DNA of 64,000 nucleotides, taken from positions 62,001-126,000 of the forward strand of contig NHNY01000017.1 in the NCBI GenBank assembly GCA_002786065.1, in the 5' to 3' direction. The DNA comes from Microcyclospora pomicola. Its lineage: Eukaryota; Ascomycota; Dothideomycetes; Capnodiales. The position numbers and the translations under genes were made by a program. The notes beneath the pieces were generated by a model. That model saw only the letters and a list, made by a program, of their open reading frames with translations, made no database searches and was not told the DNA's origin. Shown here one piece after another: positions 54,289 through 63,628 of this stretch (its first letter is position 1; each line of letters begins with the position of its first letter).

Positions 54289-57200
54289 ATGGTCATGTCT
54301 GACTACTACCGTGATCGACCGGAGTTCGATGAACCATATCTGATGTCAACAGGACCACAACAAACGAGAAAGCCACAAGCCTCGCACAGCGCCCAACCGC
54401 AGCCCGAAGCTCCGACTTTCGATCCCAGAGTGCTCTTGAACCCCCGTGGCAAGGGCGCCAGTTCCGCACAGGTACCCGATGCGGACAACTCAGATTCCGT
54501 CGCCGATGTTCAATCAGCCGAGGAAGTCGGTATGGGCAGCATGGTCGAGAACATGTATGGAATCCAGAATCGGGACTCTATGACTCAGTACAAACGCAAA
54601 TCCGAGGTCGCAGCAGATGATGAAGAGTCACCGGACGCTAAGAAGGCGAAGTCTGCTTTCAGTAGAACTGGTAGAGGCGGCATCATCAGCGATCATCTCC
54701 AGCAGGAACGCAAGAGGATGGCAGCTGAGATTGATGACGGAGCTGCGTTCTCTTCCTTACCCACGGTCAAAGAGGCAATCGACCTTACCAACGACGACGA
54801 CGATGACATCATCTTCGTCAAAGATGCCGGCGAGGAAGAAATCTGTCTTGGTGTGGTCTTCGGCAAAGCCAACATCCACAGCATTCCTCGTACTAGTGCA
54901 TCCAGTAAAAGTGCCATCGGCAAGGACTTTTGGCCACGAACCAGGCTGGAGCATCGTCGGCCAGCCGCGTCCAGCATATCAAACAACAAAGCTATCGAGC
55001 TCTACGATAGACAGGGCAACAAAGTAGGTCAACTGGATCTTCCTACAGCGGCGGCTCTTGTTCCTATCATCGATACCGTGTCCATGAAGAAAGTTCGGAT
55101 CTCCATGTCGCTAGACCAGCGCAAGCGTCGCCCGAGCGAAACAGAGGGCATGCCAGTCTCTCAGTATTGCAAGGTTTACATCACCATGTATGCCCCAAGA
55201 AAACTCGCCAAGCCGGTGGGCAAGCATCTGTCACAAAAGGGGCTGTTCTTGTCCCCGCCGGTCGATAACGTTCATGGCCGAGCTTTCGTGAACCCGCAGG
55301 TGCCACAGATACTGGGCGGGATCGCACGACCGAGCGAACGTCGCCCTCAGACACAAGCCGGAGGCTCCGTGGTCACACGTACCGTCGAAGAGATCCGTCG
55401 CGATGCCTCCGGAATGATGGAAAAGCTTACAAAGCACGATGATCTTCCAGAGATGGAGGCAGATGACGAATACATCGCCACGCCACTTCTTTCTCATCAA
55501 AAGCAAGCCCTCTCCTTCTTGACTGATCATGAGCGGAACGATCAGTCCAGCGAAGCGGGTGCATCCCACTCACTATGGAAGCAGAACGATGACGGTCAAG
55601 GATGGTACCACGTAGTCACTGGCGACCAGGTTGCGGAGAGGCCCGCAGCTGTCCAAGGTGGCATGCTGGCTGACTCAATGGGCCTGGGCAAGACTTTGAG
55701 CATTCTATCTTTGATCGCTGCTACTCAGAATGCCGCAAAAGACTTCGCACAAGCTAATGTCAGTTCAGAAGTGCCAGAGAGTGTAGAAAGGAATGTTAAG
55801 ACGACTCTCATCGTCTGTCCGAAGTCGGTGATGTCCAACTGGACCCAGCAAATCAGCGCTCACATACAGCCTGGAACGTTCAAGGTTTACAGCTACCACG
55901 GCAGTTCTCGTATCACTGACGTTGAAGCTCTTGCTGACTTCGATATCATACTCACTACGTACAACACTGTAGCTGCGGAGTTTAACAAGGCGGGTGCGCC
56001 ACTTCGTGCAATTCAGTGGTTTCGCATAGTGCTGGACGAAGCTCACCAGATTCGCAACGCTTCGACCCAAGTTTCGAAGGCTTGCTGCGGACTGGAAGCA
56101 CAGCGTCGCTGGGCTGTGACTGGTACACCCATACAGAATAAATTAGATGATCTAGGCGCACTCATCCGCTTTCTGCATATCAAGCCATTCGACGAAATCT
56201 CCGCTTGGAACACTCACTTCGTGGCAAGATTCAAGTTGGCCGATGTAGAGGTCCTTCTACAGCTGCATCTCTTGATCGACAGCATCACTCTGCGCCGTGG
56301 TAAAGACAAGATTGGCCTCGGTGTGCGCAGAGAGTATACAGAGCTGTTGGAGTTCTCCGATGCCGAGAAGAAGATCTACGCACGCGTGGCTGGCGAGTCG
56401 AACAAACAAATGAAGATCATGACGGCCAAAGGTATTTTGAAGGGAAAGTCATATGCCCAAGTCCTGAAAGCACTCGGGCGTCTACGTATGATCTGTGTGC
56501 ATGGACTCGACATGTTCAGCGAAGAGGATAGGAAAGAGATTGTCGAGGGTCTGGATCCAGACAACGCCATTGCTATCGACCTTGGAGATGAGCCTGGCAT
56601 GGATGTCTACGAGTTCATTTCAGAGAAACAAGCCTACGATACTCTCCACATGTTCATGGAGAACGACTCCGATCAATGCATCAAGTGTCAGCGCAACTTG
56701 AGCGAACAAGACTCTGAATCCGAGAACGAAGATGATACCTCTGATGACGACTCTCAAGACGATGATGTGTTGGGCTATTTAACCCCTTGCTACCACGTCG
56801 TCTGCAGGAGTTGCTATGAAAGCTATGATAAGGTAGTCCAGAAGCGCATGGGACCTGACGACCACTACCTGTGTCCGGACTGCCAGAGCTACAACCGCAA
56901 AGGGCTCTTCAAGTACCGGCACTCCATCCTGCAAGATTACATCGAGGCGCGAGATAGCAAATTGAAAAGGTCCAGAGCTCGGAAATGGGATGAAAGCACG
57001 TACTCGGGGCCCCACACCAAGGTCAAGCAGTTGCTGGCTGATCTCGAAGAGTCTGCTCGAGCGACCGCTGAGCTTCCTCCTGGCGAACCACCCATCCGAA
57101 GCGTCATCTTCAGCAGCTGGACAACCTACCTGGATCTCATTGAGGTTGCTCTTGATGCTGCCGACATAGGCTACCTCCGTTTGGATGGGACGATGTCCAT

Positions 57201-57564
57201 CAAGCAACGGACCGCAGTTATGGAACAGTTCAAGACCGATCCCAACATCATCGTCATGGTCATCTCGATCAAAGCTGGTGGACAAGGTCTCAATCTCACA
57301 GCAGCCAGCAACGTTTATATGATGGAGCCACAGTTCAATCCTGGTGTAGAGCAACAGGCCATCGACCGCGTGCACCGTCTTGGTCAGACACGCGATGTGG
57401 TCGTCAAGCACTATATCATGCGTGAATCCGTGGAGGAGGGTATATTGAAATTGCAGCAGCGGAAGGACGAACTGGCGAAAATGAGCATGGAACGCACCGG
57501 CAAGATGAGCAAGGCCGAAGAGCAGCAGAAGAGGATGGACAATATCAGGATGCTGTTCAAGTGA
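54289..57564 (+). CDS. HIRAN-SNF2-RING helicase, HLTF/Rad5-like
   Basis: A single exon of 1091 residues. The N-terminus is disordered and acidic. The region at about 185-330 contains a HIRAN-type segment (AIELYDRQGNKVGQL then TAAALVPIID). The SNF2 ATPase core starts near 400 with LLSHQKQALSFL. The Walker A motif is DSMGLGKT around 465, DEAH is at 583-586 in VLDEAHQIRN, and TGTPIQNKLDD follows. A RING finger interrupts the two lobes (C797 onward, CIKCQRNL to CPDCQ near 865), which is the Rad5/HLTF/Rad16 arrangement. The second lobe ends with AIDRVHRLGQTRDV. HLTF and Rad5 reverse stalled forks and act as ubiquitin ligases in PCNA polyubiquitination. The exact orthology (Rad5 or an HLTF-like paralogue) is not certain. 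Confidence 0.9.
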   Translation: MVMSDYYRDRPEFDEPYLMSTGPQQTRKPQASHSAQPQPEAPTFDPRVLLNPRGKGASSAQVPDADNSDSVADVQSAEEVGMGSMVENMYGIQNRDSMTQYKRKSEVAADDEESPDAKKAKSAFSRTGRGGIISDHLQQERKRMAAEIDDGAAFSSLPTVKEAIDLTNDDDDDIIFVKDAGEEEICLGVVFGKANIHSIPRTSASSKSAIGKDFWPRTRLEHRRPAASSISNNKAIELYDRQGNKVGQLDLPTAAALVPIIDTVSMKKVRISMSLDQRKRRPSETEGMPVSQYCKVYITMYAPRKLAKPVGKHLSQKGLFLSPPVDNVHGRAFVNPQVPQILGGIARPSERRPQTQAGGSVVTRTVEEIRRDASGMMEKLTKHDDLPEMEADDEYIATPLLSHQKQALSFLTDHERNDQSSEAGASHSLWKQNDDGQGWYHVVTGDQVAERPAAVQGGMLADSMGLGKTLSILSLIAATQNAAKDFAQANVSSEVPESVERNVKTTLIVCPKSVMSNWTQQISAHIQPGTFKVYSYHGSSRITDVEALADFDIILTTYNTVAAEFNKAGAPLRAIQWFRIVLDEAHQIRNASTQVSKACCGLEAQRRWAVTGTPIQNKLDDLGALIRFLHIKPFDEISAWNTHFVARFKLADVEVLLQLHLLIDSITLRRGKDKIGLGVRREYTELLEFSDAEKKIYARVAGESNKQMKIMTAKGILKGKSYAQVLKALGRLRMICVHGLDMFSEEDRKEIVEGLDPDNAIAIDLGDEPGMDVYEFISEKQAYDTLHMFMENDSDQCIKCQRNLSEQDSESENEDDTSDDDSQDDDVLGYLTPCYHVVCRSCYESYDKVVQKRMGPDDHYLCPDCQSYNRKGLFKYRHSILQDYIEARDSKLKRSRARKWDESTYSGPHTKVKQLLADLEESARATAELPPGEPPIRSVIFSSWTTYLDLIEVALDAADIGYLRLDGTMSIKQRTAVMEQFKTDPNIIVMVISIKAGGQGLNLTAASNVYMMEPQFNPGVEQQAIDRVHRLGQTRDVVVKHYIMRESVEEGILKLQQRKDELAKMSMERTGKMSKAEEQQKRMDNIRMLFK

Positions 57565-57947
57565 GCATTTCACACCTTCGGGATAGCTCGGCTCAACATA
57601 AAACTTGGAGATTTGGACCTGGCAGATGGAGTGTGACTGCCAGGGCTTCTACGTTGTGGGCTTGGTTCCTTGTTGCACATCCGGAGCATCAAGACCATAT
57701 CACAATAGGCTCTGCAGAGAGTGCAGGAAAACCATACGTCAGACGATCCACTATCACTGTAGCAATAGGAAACTGTATTTGAAAAAGGGAAGACGTACTC
57801 ACACCTTTTGAGTTGAGTCGGGTATTGTTACAGAACTACCATTTATCATGTACACCAAGATCCATCACGACATGTATGTCGCTCTTCCTTATGCAAGATA
57901 TCCATCCAAGAACCATGTCAGCTGTATCCTACAGCATATCCCAAAGA
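57565..57947. other. Intergenic region, convergent 3' ends
   Basis: Between the helicase stop and the stop of the K+/H+ exchange-related gene. No gene or repeat is recognised. Confidence 0.45.
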
Positions 57948-58946
57948 TCATCGCTTCGGCTCCATCGAACTGTTCACCTCGCCCAATTTCTCCTTCATCT
58001 CCTCGACCTCTTTCTTCACGGGTGTACTTCCGCCTGCTCGCTTCTCCTTCTCCTTCTCTATTGCCTTCTCGACTTGCCACACCGCCCGCTCAATCTCCAC
58101 CTCCATTTCCGGCAGCCCGAACTCCTCCGCAATCACCTTGCCATTCCACGTCTTGAGCAGCATCACCTCTTCTTCTCCTCCGTTTGCGCCCACTCGACCC
58201 TGCACGTCACGCACTACGTCCGCCACCTCTGCATCCCCCGGCTCCGCTTCCGTTTTCACCTTCTCCGCGCTCGGGTGCAGCAGACCTGCCGCATATAGGC
58301 GATCCATCCGCGTCGACGCTGTGGCTTGTATCCGATCCTTCCCCAGGAGATGCGCCAGGAACTTGGACCCGTAGAGCGCGCGGTAGTGCGAGTACGCGCG
58401 GAAGCAAAGGTAGAAGAACGGCAAGTTCGGAATGACGGGCACCAGGGTGAAAGGCGCAGACACAGGCATCAGCGCGATGCACGTCCACATGCGCCGATTA
58501 TGCAAGCCCTGCCGCTCGGTCGCGAGTTTCTGCAGCAGCGCAGTGACGGCGCCGGTCTGCTCGCCTGGACTGATCGCGCGGTTCGAGCCGTGCAGACCGA
58601 CGAAGTGTGTGGGATACAGACATTCCCATTTCTGGTCGGGTTGGGCGTCGAGTTCCTGCAGCGTCTTGTTCGTGCCGGCGGGGAAGCTCTTGAGGCCCCA
58701 TTCTTCAAAGGGGATCCGTTTGAAGAGCTGGTTGCCGTAGACGGTGATCTGCTTCTGCCATCCCTTCTCGGCATTTTCCCAACCCGCCCAGGTCGAGGAG
58801 GCTTTGTTGAGAATGCGCTCGCTGTAGGGCAGCTGTTTGGCAGGGGTCGAGGTGGTAGACGCGGAGGCGCTCGCGAGGGCTTCTTGTGCGCGCTCGCAGT
58901 AGATGAGTGTTCGGCGAGTGGAGACTGGGAGGAGGAAGAGACGCAT
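57948..58946 (-). CDS. Mitochondrial K+/H+ exchange-related protein (Ydl183c family)
   Basis: A single exon of 332 residues. MRLFLLPVSTRRTLIYCE is the typical opening of the family that Pfam names mitochondrial K+-H+ exchange-related. The conserved blocks KASSTWAGWENAEKGWQK, KRIPFEEWGLKSFP, YPTHFVGLHGSNR and RRMWTCIALMPVSAPFTLVPVIPNLPFFYL (two hydrophobic helices at about 152-185) are all present. The C-terminus is a charged helix rich in Glu and Lys. Yeast Ydl183c, with Mdm38 and Mrs7, is genetically tied to mitochondrial K+/H+ exchange and volume control. Direct transport activity is unproven. Confidence 0.93.
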   Translation of the reverse strand: MRLFLLPVSTRRTLIYCERAQEALASASASTTSTPAKQLPYSERILNKASSTWAGWENAEKGWQKQITVYGNQLFKRIPFEEWGLKSFPAGTNKTLQELDAQPDQKWECLYPTHFVGLHGSNRAISPGEQTGAVTALLQKLATERQGLHNRRMWTCIALMPVSAPFTLVPVIPNLPFFYLCFRAYSHYRALYGSKFLAHLLGKDRIQATASTRMDRLYAAGLLHPSAEKVKTEAEPGDAEVADVVRDVQGRVGANGGEEEVMLLKTWNGKVIAEEFGLPEMEVEIERAVWQVEKAIEKEKEKRAGGSTPVKKEVEEMKEKLGEVNSSMEPKR

Positions 58947-59389
58947 GTTGCTGTTTGGACAGAGGATGTGCTGCTTGATCTGGTGTTGAAAGACGCGCTC
59001 GTCGATATTATCGCATGGTGCTAATACGTGGTAATGGCTGGAAATAAGAAAAGCTAAGGACTTTTTGCGGCACGATGAACGAGTGAAAACGAGTCAAGCA
59101 TCTCAAGCAAAGTAGAGTATATGTGTCTTGGAAAGTTCCAATGTTGATGTGCCAGGAGCTGGAGTTTAGGTGGATGCGTGTCCAATGACGTGATGCCTGT
59201 ATGGATTGATGAAGTGAACAGAGAAAAGGGATGAGATACCGTTCAGGGTGCGAAGCAAACAACCTCTAAACTGTTATTTTTGTATCTATAAACATAATGT
59301 GGTATCTATCAGCAAGATGCTGTGAAAAAATGCGTGGAAACGCCATCGCTCAAGTCGTAAAAGGCCAAAAGTGCTGTGTATGCGTTCCA
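58947..59389. other. Intergenic region
   Basis: Tandem minus-strand spacer between the CLD1-like stop and the Ydl183c-like start. It is AT-rich around 59270-59300. No gene is recognised. Confidence 0.45.
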
Positions 59390-60982
59390 TTACTCCAACG
59401 CTGCGAGTCTCTGTTGTCTCCGTTCAACATCCCTCATCTCCTCGAGGATCTCACGGTTGAACTGTTCGTAACCATCCAGATAAAGATGGTGGCCGGCCTT
59501 GCTAATGATGCTGACCTTCACACTGCCATTTTCGCGTGCTTTCTCTGAATCGCTGGCACTGGCGAGCGCCTTTTGCTTCTCCTGGTTGATGAGCTTCTCT
59601 GCATCGTAGCCACCATTGGCGTCCATCCAGTCGCCGTCGCCATACATGATGACAATCGGAATTCCTGTCTCGCGCAGCTTTGTCACTGCAGCCGATGCGG
59701 GAGGATTGGCAGCAGCGGCATCCGGCTCAGGAGAGTTGTGTACAGTCAAGTATTGCCGCCCAACTCCTTGAATCCTGCGGATGAGGGGAGAACGTGCAAA
59801 GGCACCTGGGGCAAGAACGTAGGCCAATACGTACTCTCCACTCCCTCTTTGTCGGAACAGAGAATACGAGTAGTCGTGCAATGCTTGTGCCTCTGCTTCA
59901 GGTAGGTGCGAGAAACGACGGCTTGTCCATCCAGAAACGAATCGAGGCCCAAGAGGACCGCTCAGGCGAACGATGGAGAAAGGTGAGATGTTGGCGTCCC
60001 AGAGCGTTGTAAGCCATCTGGGTAGAGGCTTCCGTGGTGGTTTGCCAGACGCTGCTGCCGCATCACGATTCTTCTTTGCGTTCATGAAGTTGTTATTGTC
60101 GCCACTCGCGCCCATGGCTTCGTCCTGAGACTGTGTGAACTCGTTCGCCATGGTGCTATCTCCGGGTTCTGGCATTGCCTCGTTGACTGCATACGGATCT
60201 TCCGGTATACCCACAGGCGAAGCCAGAATGAGTTTGTTGAGGTGGCCAGGATATTTTAGAGCATAGCATACTGCCATATAGCCACCAAGGGAATGCCCGA
60301 GGAGAGTCATTTTCTCTATGCCTTTCTTCACCCGCCACTCTTCAAGAGCGTCCACGAACCAGTTCTCTGCCTCTCTGACCTTAGCCTCCTTGTCCTTGGC
60401 ATAGATACGGAATGGCGGACGACTGCTACGGCCCATTCCTAGCATGTCTAGAGCATACAATTTCCAATGGGGCTGCCGTGACAACGCCTCGAAATTCTTG
60501 TAGAAGAATCCAAGACCTGCACCATACCCGTGTAGCATGACCAGACTGTTCTCGGTCTCTTCTTCCAATCGCTCGACGCTGAACTCGTTCAAAAAGCGGT
60601 TCTTCCCTGCAAGCTCCACCAGCTTGCTATTCCATTGTCGTGGGCCATATGGATCCGTTAGACTGGTCGTTCGCACCGGCTCGGCTTCCTTGTCGCTCGA
60701 TTTGTCCACGCTCATAGACGATGCAGTCGTGCTGACCGGCGCGCTTCCGGTCTGTGTATGGGTTGGTGGTTTCCTGAGATATGGTATGAAGGACAGAACT
60801 CTGTTCTCGGTCACAGCGGGAGACAGACCAGCCCACCACTGCGAGAAGCCCTCCTTGTATCCCAAAGGAAAGTAGGTCGCTCGTTGCAGCCCTTTGCTCT
60901 GTGCTTCTCCATCCTGCTGTGCGCGTTGACGGGCAAGCATGGGCTTCCCACCCGTGCTGTCCGTCGAGTCGGTTGATGTCAT
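59390..60982 (-). CDS. Alpha/beta-hydrolase of the CLD1/ICT1/ABHD5 family
   Basis: A single exon. From the first in-frame ATG (60982) the product is 530 residues. The frame is open for 55 more codons upstream, to 61147, without an ATG. Conserved parts: SLVMLHGYGAGLGFFYKN, LDMLGMGRSSRP, LLGHSLGGYMAVCYALKYP with nucleophile S231, LASPVGIP, VIMYGDGDWMD as the acid region and SKAGHHLYLDGYEQFN with the catalytic His and the HxxxxD acyltransferase-like motif. In yeast Cld1 is the mitochondrial cardiolipin-specific phospholipase, and Ict1 and Ecm18 are its paralogues. The fungal protein is the likely Cld1 functional equivalent, but lysophosphatidate acyltransferase activity is also reported in the family. 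Confidence 0.9.
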   Translation of the reverse strand: MTSTDSTDSTGGKPMLARQRAQQDGEAQSKGLQRATYFPLGYKEGFSQWWAGLSPAVTENRVLSFIPYLRKPPTHTQTGSAPVSTTASSMSVDKSSDKEAEPVRTTSLTDPYGPRQWNSKLVELAGKNRFLNEFSVERLEEETENSLVMLHGYGAGLGFFYKNFEALSRQPHWKLYALDMLGMGRSSRPPFRIYAKDKEAKVREAENWFVDALEEWRVKKGIEKMTLLGHSLGGYMAVCYALKYPGHLNKLILASPVGIPEDPYAVNEAMPEPGDSTMANEFTQSQDEAMGASGDNNNFMNAKKNRDAAAASGKPPRKPLPRWLTTLWDANISPFSIVRLSGPLGPRFVSGWTSRRFSHLPEAEAQALHDYSYSLFRQRGSGEYVLAYVLAPGAFARSPLIRRIQGVGRQYLTVHNSPEPDAAAANPPASAAVTKLRETGIPIVIMYGDGDWMDANGGYDAEKLINQEKQKALASASDSEKARENGSVKVSIISKAGHHLYLDGYEQFNREILEEMRDVERRQQRLAALE

Positions 60983-61482
60983 AGTGGAGTACGTAGACGT
61001 TTGCTCTCGAGCAGCGCTATGTGTGGTGTATATGGTTGAAGATGTCTCTAGCCTCGCTGAGCACGAAGAAGCCAGGAGGATCGACGAGCGGACGGTGGCG
61101 GGCGAGGCGAGCAACGAGGCTGCCGAGGAGGATAAGAGGGAAGCCAATTTGCTTTATAGTCAAAGTCAACGGAGACGGAGTTATCGACTTGCCCAAAGAT
61201 CCGGAGAGCCTGCTACACGGACATTATTGTTATTGATGCCGGGATTGTGGCGCTCGTGCATGACGGAGTCAAGAGGAAGCTGTTCGATCAATGTGACGGA
61301 GGGGCGGGCAGCTGACATGTGATTCCTACATGAGCCATTTGCACTCTGGTTCCATGTTCCTGAACATTCGTCGCATGACCGCACACTCCCCAGAACCACC
61401 TCTGAAAATCAGAATAGCTTGCGATCAAGGCAAAGAGCGGTTTACGATGTGCTAGGAACTCATTGACATTGACCAGTCAATC
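60983..61482. promoter_or_regulatory. Divergent promoter (CLD1-like / SPO7)
   Basis: A 500-bp spacer. The part from 60983 to 61147 is open in the CLD1-like frame and probably encodes a non-AUG-initiated presequence, as listed under findings. No TATA box is obvious. Confidence 0.45.
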
Positions 61483-62913
61483 ATGGCTAACAAGCTCGAC
61501 CAGCTTGTCAAAGGTCAACCACGTACGATCACTTCCACTATAGCTGAAACATGTTTCGTGACACTGACAGGCAGCCACCATCCAGCTCCCAATGTCTCGC
61601 CTGCTCACATCGCGCAGTCCGCTCGGGCGAATGCGCCGTCGCTATCAATAACATCTGCACATCTTCCGGATCCTTCTCTCAGTACGACGAACCACAATGA
61701 TCCTCGCGATGCCTTACCGTCTAGCCCGCCCCAGATCTACCTCAACCTGCTCATTCTCGAGTCCAGTCTGCGGCTACAGTACCTTAGTCTACGCGCGCGA
61801 TTGCGCCTCCATCTACTTCTTCTGACCGTGCTCTCCGCATGGATATCGATGTTCACGTACCTCCTGTTCTTCCGGCCGCGAGAGGACGGCAGCGGAGTGG
61901 GAGGAAGTGTATACTGGGTGGTGGACAGTACAGAGAAGCTAGGCTGGTCGGGAGGGGTTGTGACATTGTGTCTGTTCTGGGGCACTGGGCTGTACGAGCG
62001 AGGCGTACGCTGGCCGAGGAAGTTTGTGAGCACTACCAATCGGGGTTTGAGGGGATTCAACATGAAGGTTGTGGTCACGAAAGGAAGCATGCTGAGCGAG
62101 ATGGCCGGCTGGTTAAATATGCTTGATCCATTAGGATGGTTTCGGGAAGAACGTGTCAATTTCCAGGTACTACCAAAGGACATCGAGGTTGGAGCAGGGA
62201 GAGAGAACTGGAAGTTGCATACTGCTCGCCACGGGCTAATCGAAGAGGATATCGCCCCTTCTGGAGACGTGCTCAAGCTTCTACTGTTACCCAAACCATT
62301 CTCCCCGGATTTCCGCGAAGGCTGGGAAACATATCGAATGGAATACTGGGAGAAGGAGAACGTCCGACGCGCTGAGCTTCGCAAAGTGCTTACTACACGA
62401 CATCGCGAGGTTGCGCGAATGAAAGGCGGGTGGCTGGGGAGGTTCGGCTGGCGCGGACTCGAGGTTTCACGCATCCTGAGCAGCAAGAGTCGACGAGAAA
62501 TGGATCTCGAGCGGCTGGCGCTCAGTAAGAGAGACGACCGTCTAAAGGAGAAACATCGACGGGAGACCCAGCTGAGGGCTGCGTCACACTCGCGATCATC
62601 GTCGCGGAGCAGCACGCCCGGTGACGGCGATTCGCGACCCGGGACTTCGGACGGCCTGCGCACACAGAAGATCAGGCGTGGAAGCAGTGCAGCAAGCACG
62701 ACTCGCCGACCGCATAAACGATCCGGAAGTCTCCAGATGAGCAGACTCTCGGCGACGGAGACCATACTCAACGACGAGCCGGCGCAGAGAGCAAGCATGG
62801 TTAGCATTGACTCGGACCTTGACGAGTTGGCCGAGGTGAAAAAGGAGGAAGAAGGAGAGCAGCTGGCGCCAAAGTTCACGGATGAGATCAAGGCTGAACC
62901 AGACGAGGTATGA
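61483..62913 (+). CDS. SPO7: Nem1-Spo7 phosphatase regulatory subunit Spo7
   Basis: A single exon of 476 residues. The family core is IYLNLLILESSLRLQY, two TM helices at about 109-130 and 152-171 around FFRPREDGSGVGGSVYW, then GVRWPRKFVSTTNRGLRGFNMKVV. Spo7 binds the Nem1 phosphatase at the nuclear envelope and ER. The complex dephosphorylates the lipin Pah1 and so sets the balance between phospholipid and triacylglycerol synthesis and nuclear shape. The C-terminal 200 residues are basic, Ser/Arg-rich and probably disordered (ASHSRSSSRSSTPGDGDSRP), followed by an acidic end. Yeast Spo7 is shorter (about 260 residues), as usual for filamentous fungi. Confidence 0.93.
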   Translation: MANKLDQLVKGQPRTITSTIAETCFVTLTGSHHPAPNVSPAHIAQSARANAPSLSITSAHLPDPSLSTTNHNDPRDALPSSPPQIYLNLLILESSLRLQYLSLRARLRLHLLLLTVLSAWISMFTYLLFFRPREDGSGVGGSVYWVVDSTEKLGWSGGVVTLCLFWGTGLYERGVRWPRKFVSTTNRGLRGFNMKVVVTKGSMLSEMAGWLNMLDPLGWFREERVNFQVLPKDIEVGAGRENWKLHTARHGLIEEDIAPSGDVLKLLLLPKPFSPDFREGWETYRMEYWEKENVRRAELRKVLTTRHREVARMKGGWLGRFGWRGLEVSRILSSKSRREMDLERLALSKRDDRLKEKHRRETQLRAASHSRSSSRSSTPGDGDSRPGTSDGLRTQKIRRGSSAASTTRRPHKRSGSLQMSRLSATETILNDEPAQRASMVSIDSDLDELAEVKKEEEGEQLAPKFTDEIKAEPDEV

Positions 62914-63628
62914 TCGGGCGTGGATTTGTGATGCAGCGTATGTGCTACAGCTTGTAAATCAAAAGTTGGCCTCTGCCATTCTCGCCTGGAGTATAGTTCT
63001 GGACGTGCAATCTAGCAACACAGTCTCTGCGACACGCGATCCATGAGCTCATGCTCGCAGACCATGCATTGATCTCACCCACGAGCCAAGCTCTTCCAGC
63101 TACAATCTTACACCCAACCCAGTTGATCATCCGATGAATCTTGACCACAGATTGTGGTTCTCTAAGAAAGCCACAGCATAAAGTGAAGCTGGGATCTGCG
63201 CATGTAGGTAAATAGCTATAGTACATTTATAAGCCCCTCCCCAAGGTAAGTCATCCTTTTACCCCATGGCATGTGCCCGGTAACTAGCAGGAGTTCGCCT
63301 AACACACATACGATACGATACTTAACCTGCGTGGAGTAAGTTGCGTCAAGGTTGATAAATCGTCGTAGACGTCACCCCTCAAACACAAGCGGTTGTCCAT
63401 CCAGGCTACTCCAGTCTCTAGCACGTAACACTCCAATGCCGTTTTACCCGGCCAGCAGCGGCAAATGTTTGCGGATGAACCAACTCTCAAGACCTACACC
63501 TACCTCTTCTCACTTCGACATGACCATGCCTGTTGAAGTGTCTGTCAAGAGTGTGAAGCGTTGTCGTTGCGCGGAAAACAGAAACGAAAAGATTACCTGA
63601 TTCTATCATCTCGGAAGTGCGTGACGAC
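62914..63628. other. Intergenic region
   Basis: Between SPO7 and the transporter start. Small ORFs only. It should include the transporter promoter and 5' UTR. Confidence 0.4.

Noticed and set aside
61737-62891. Minus-strand ORF of 384 residues
   Set aside because: Antisense of SPO7. The + strand frame has the conserved Spo7 core, and this one is Ser/Arg-rich without motifs.
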